Shown: positions 61,994-64,000 of the stretch, piece after piece
Numbering within the stretch: position 1 is the stretch's first letter
How the letters are laid out: each line of letters opens with the position of its first letter
Origin: Jiella pelagia
Lineage (GTDB): Bacteria > Pseudomonadota > Alphaproteobacteria > Rhizobiales > Rhizobiaceae
DNA length: 64,000 bases
Reading direction: 5' to 3'
NCBI RefSeq assembly: GCF_026898155.1
Contig: NZ_CP114029.1
Coordinates: forward strand, 131,501 to 195,500
The notes under the pieces: model-generated
Databases searched by the model: none
Told to the model about the DNA's origin: nothing
The model's input: the letters and a program-made list of their open reading frames with translations, nothing else
Program-made: the position numbers and the translations under genes

Positions 61994-63013
61994 ATGAAGT
62001 ATTTTCCTGAACGAGCGACGGGAGCAAGGCTGATCGGGTCCGCTGTGGCGATGTTTCTCGCCCTGACTACTACCAGTATGGCGGATGAACTGGTGAAGTT
62101 GAAGGTCGGGGTCCTCCGGTTCTCGTCGTCGGGCCCGGTGTTCATCGCAAAGGACGAAGGATATTTCCGCGATGCCGGGCTCGACGTCGAAATCGTCTAT
62201 TTTCAGGCCGCTCCCACCGTCGCGGCAGCCGCAGCCTCGGGCGAAATCACCTTCGGCGTGACGGCTTTGACCGCCGCGGCCTACAATCTCGCGGATGCGG
62301 GCAAGCTGACGATCCTCGCCGGACAGGCGCAGGAAAAAAGCGGCCATCCCGGCAACCTGGTGCTCGTAAACCGGAAGGCGTTCGAAGGCGGGATCGACGC
62401 GATCAAGAAGATATTCGCCGAACCGTTTGGTCTCACCCAGCTGGGATCTCCCTCGCACTATCAGGCGGCGCGTCTCGCGCAATCGCAAGAGATCGCCGAG
62501 GACGGCCTGCACATTCGGGCGTTCCAGAATCTGCCAAATCTGGTTGCGGCCTTGAAGTCCGGCCTGGTGACATGGGCGATCATCGCTCCACCCATTGCGA
62601 CGGATCTGATCGATGCGGGCGCCGTCGTGTCGCTTGGCCCGTACTCGGACTACGGGTCCTTCCAGTTCGGGGCCCTGTTCACCTCGAGCGCCTTGTTGGC
62701 CGACGAGCCGGACGTGGTTCGCGGCTTTGTTGATGCGTATCAGAAAGGGCTCGAGGACTATTCGGCGATCGTCCTGGAGCCGAAGTCGCCCGGGACGCCC
62801 AAGGCAGCGCGGACGGTCGGCCGCTATGTCTATCCCGAGCTTGATCCCGAAACGGCCGCCGGAAAGATCATGGCGTCCGCCTTGTACGTCGATCCGACCG
62901 GGCGCTTGGACGTCGAGGACATCGCAAGGCAATTGGAATGGTACAAGGCCAACGGACTGCTGAAACATGTCCCGCCGACCGACCACATCATCGACATGCG
63001 ATATCTCAAGTGA
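61994..63013 (+). CDS. Periplasmic binding protein (SsuA/NMT1 type)
   Basis: A 339-residue receptor. Signal peptide MKYFPERATGARLIGSAVAM then cleavage after TSMA. The mature part LKVGVLRFSSSGPVFIAKDEGYFRDAGLDVEIVYFQAAPTVAAAAASGEITFGVTALTAAAYNLA is characteristic of NMT1/SsuA proteins. The ATG at 61994 has GGAAAG upstream and is preferred to the one at 61979. Its ligand may relate to the acyl-CoA ligase gene that follows, for example an aromatic or other carboxylic acid. Confidence 0.88.
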   Translation: MKYFPERATGARLIGSAVAMFLALTTTSMADELVKLKVGVLRFSSSGPVFIAKDEGYFRDAGLDVEIVYFQAAPTVAAAAASGEITFGVTALTAAAYNLADAGKLTILAGQAQEKSGHPGNLVLVNRKAFEGGIDAIKKIFAEPFGLTQLGSPSHYQAARLAQSQEIAEDGLHIRAFQNLPNLVAALKSGLVTWAIIAPPIATDLIDAGAVVSLGPYSDYGSFQFGALFTSSALLADEPDVVRGFVDAYQKGLEDYSAIVLEPKSPGTPKAARTVGRYVYPELDPETAAGKIMASALYVDPTGRLDVEDIARQLEWYKANGLLKHVPPTDHIIDMRYLK

Positions 63014-63119
63014 TCATGATCGATGAACCCATGAAGCGTTCTCCGACCCGCGGAAGCCGATCAGGAAGCTCACGACAGGAAGACACGTTCCGGCATCAGG
63101 GCACGGGCGCACTTCAGCA

Positions 63120-64000
63120 ATGGTGACAGACATGCAGCCTCACATGAACCTGGCCGAGATCTTGCGGCACGGGCGGCAGAATTATCCGAATGCGGTGGCG
63201 TTGCATCATGGGCGCCATCATCTGGCTTACGCGCAGATATTTCGCGACGTCGAGAACATAGCCATGCATCTCGTTCGGAGCGGGATCAGGCCGGGTCAGA
63301 CCGTCGCGATCGACATCCAGCCGCCGATCAGCCACTGGCTGGTTCTGCTCGCCTTGATGCGCATCGGAGCTGTGACCGTGTCCTTGACGAGCCGGTTCGG
63401 CGAGGAGATCGCGACACTTCCCCACATATCGGCGGTTGTCACTGGAGCCTCGACGAAGCACTCGTACGATCCCGGGCTCACGCATGTGCACATCGGCGCG
63501 GACTGGCTGCGGGAACCGACCGACATGAATGCCGGGCTGCCATCGCCGGAGGAGGCCGCGACGACGGTCGGCCGCATCGCATTCACGTCCGGCACGAGCG
63601 GCAGACCGCGCGCCATTTTTCTCGACGCCGATCGGTTGCGGCAGCGGCTCGCGGGCACGGCCGAGCGCACGCTCATCGACACGCGATCGGTGCTCTGGTG
63701 TGGATTGGGGCCCGACACGGCCTATGGGTTCACGGCAACTCTCGCCGCTTTCCTGGCCGGCGCGGCAATCGTCTTCTCGGATGGCGGCAGCGGATCCTAC
63801 AGGGGCATGGTTGATCAGCACGTCAATCTTATCCTGGCATCACCAGCGGCGCTGGACGCGCTTTTACGGGACGCCCACGCCGGCGATCTCCCCCGCTTGC
63901 GAGCGATCGCGATCGTGGCGGGAGGGCGCCTGACGAAGCAGATGCGCGACGCGCTGCGCAGGCGGATTTGCTCACCGGTGATGATTGCCTTCGGATCGTC
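63120..64000 (+). CDS. AMP-dependent acyl-CoA synthetase (partial)
   Basis: The frame starts at ATG 63120 and is open to the window end (293 codons). The N-terminus MVTDMQPHMNLAEILRHGRQ is followed by the adenylate-forming family layout: HLAYAQIFRDVENIAMHLV, GIRPGQTVAIDIQPP, LLALMRIGAVTVSLTSRFG, and the phosphate-binding loop IAFTSGTSGRPRAIFLD. Next is ILASPAALDALL, matching the A3-A4 region. It follows the binding protein by 106 bp on the same strand, so the acid imported by the transporter is probably activated to its CoA ester here. Confidence 0.88.
   Translation, partial: MVTDMQPHMNLAEILRHGRQNYPNAVALHHGRHHLAYAQIFRDVENIAMHLVRSGIRPGQTVAIDIQPPISHWLVLLALMRIGAVTVSLTSRFGEEIATLPHISAVVTGASTKHSYDPGLTHVHIGADWLREPTDMNAGLPSPEEAATTVGRIAFTSGTSGRPRAIFLDADRLRQRLAGTAERTLIDTRSVLWCGLGPDTAYGFTATLAAFLAGAAIVFSDGGSGSYRGMVDQHVNLILASPAALDALLRDAHAGDLPRLRAIAIVAGGRLTKQMRDALRRRICSPVMIAFGS

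Overview
The window is GC-rich DNA from an alphaproteobacterium, most likely of the order Hyphomicrobiales. The signs are gene families typical of that group: TctCBA with TctDE, single-ATPase CUT2 sugar transporters, a SorC regulator, paired amino-acid-type oxidases with dipeptide-type ABC transporters, and a levulinate-type kinase/acyl-CoA dehydrogenase pair. Genes are tightly packed with many ATGA overlaps. No replication, rRNA or intact tRNA gene is present, so chromosome versus large plasmid cannot be decided.

Layout. 0-1 kb: a gene end and a frameshifted hydroxymethylglutaryl-CoA lyase. 1.2-8.9 kb: a tripartite tricarboxylate uptake locus, with a TctDE two-component system and an extra binding protein (minus strand) diverging from TctC-TctB-TctA and an AbrB-type membrane protein. 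9-16.7 kb: an alpha/beta hydrolase, then a CUT2 sugar ABC operon (minus) diverging from a SorC regulator that is followed by a LacD-like aldolase, a ROK kinase and a P-loop kinase. 16.8-30.3 kb: a composite, decayed genomic island. It has a tyrosine integrase beside a tRNA-Pro 3' remnant, an ISL3 element nested inside an IS3 element that itself splits a host gene, a broken IS256 transposase, and a four-gene module (HTH regulator, soluble FtsH-like AAA+ zinc protease, 101-aa protein, metallophosphoesterase) ending at a tRNA-Val 3' remnant. A truncated second copy of the first two module genes lies on the left side of the island. 30.3-36.1 kb: RND efflux adaptor, pump and TetR regulator, preceded by two copies of a TACCGATCGGTA palindrome. 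36.2-45.6 kb: a minus-strand dipeptide/opine-type ABC system with two FAD oxidases, an SDR and a MarR regulator. 45.8-48.2 kb: an APH-like kinase and acyl-CoA dehydrogenase pair with an SDR stump. 48.3-56.1 kb: a CUT1 sugar transporter with GntR regulator, esterase, epimerase-like TIM barrel and Gfo/Idh/MocA dehydrogenase. 56.6-59.7 kb: a 1039-aa RTX calcium-binding protein. 60-64 kb: an SsuABC/TauABC-like transporter and the start of an AMP-forming acyl-CoA ligase.

Two observations stand out. First, seven reading frames in the window are broken by one extra base, and all seven breaks lie at GAG-N-CTC; removing N restores both the frame and an intact GAGCTC palindrome. This points to a site-specific process, either a sequencing or assembly artefact at a modified GAGCTC site or a real mutational hotspot. 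Second, the duplicated island module built around a soluble FtsH-like protease with its own regulator and a phosphoesterase does not match any system known to me and is the best candidate here for an undescribed one.
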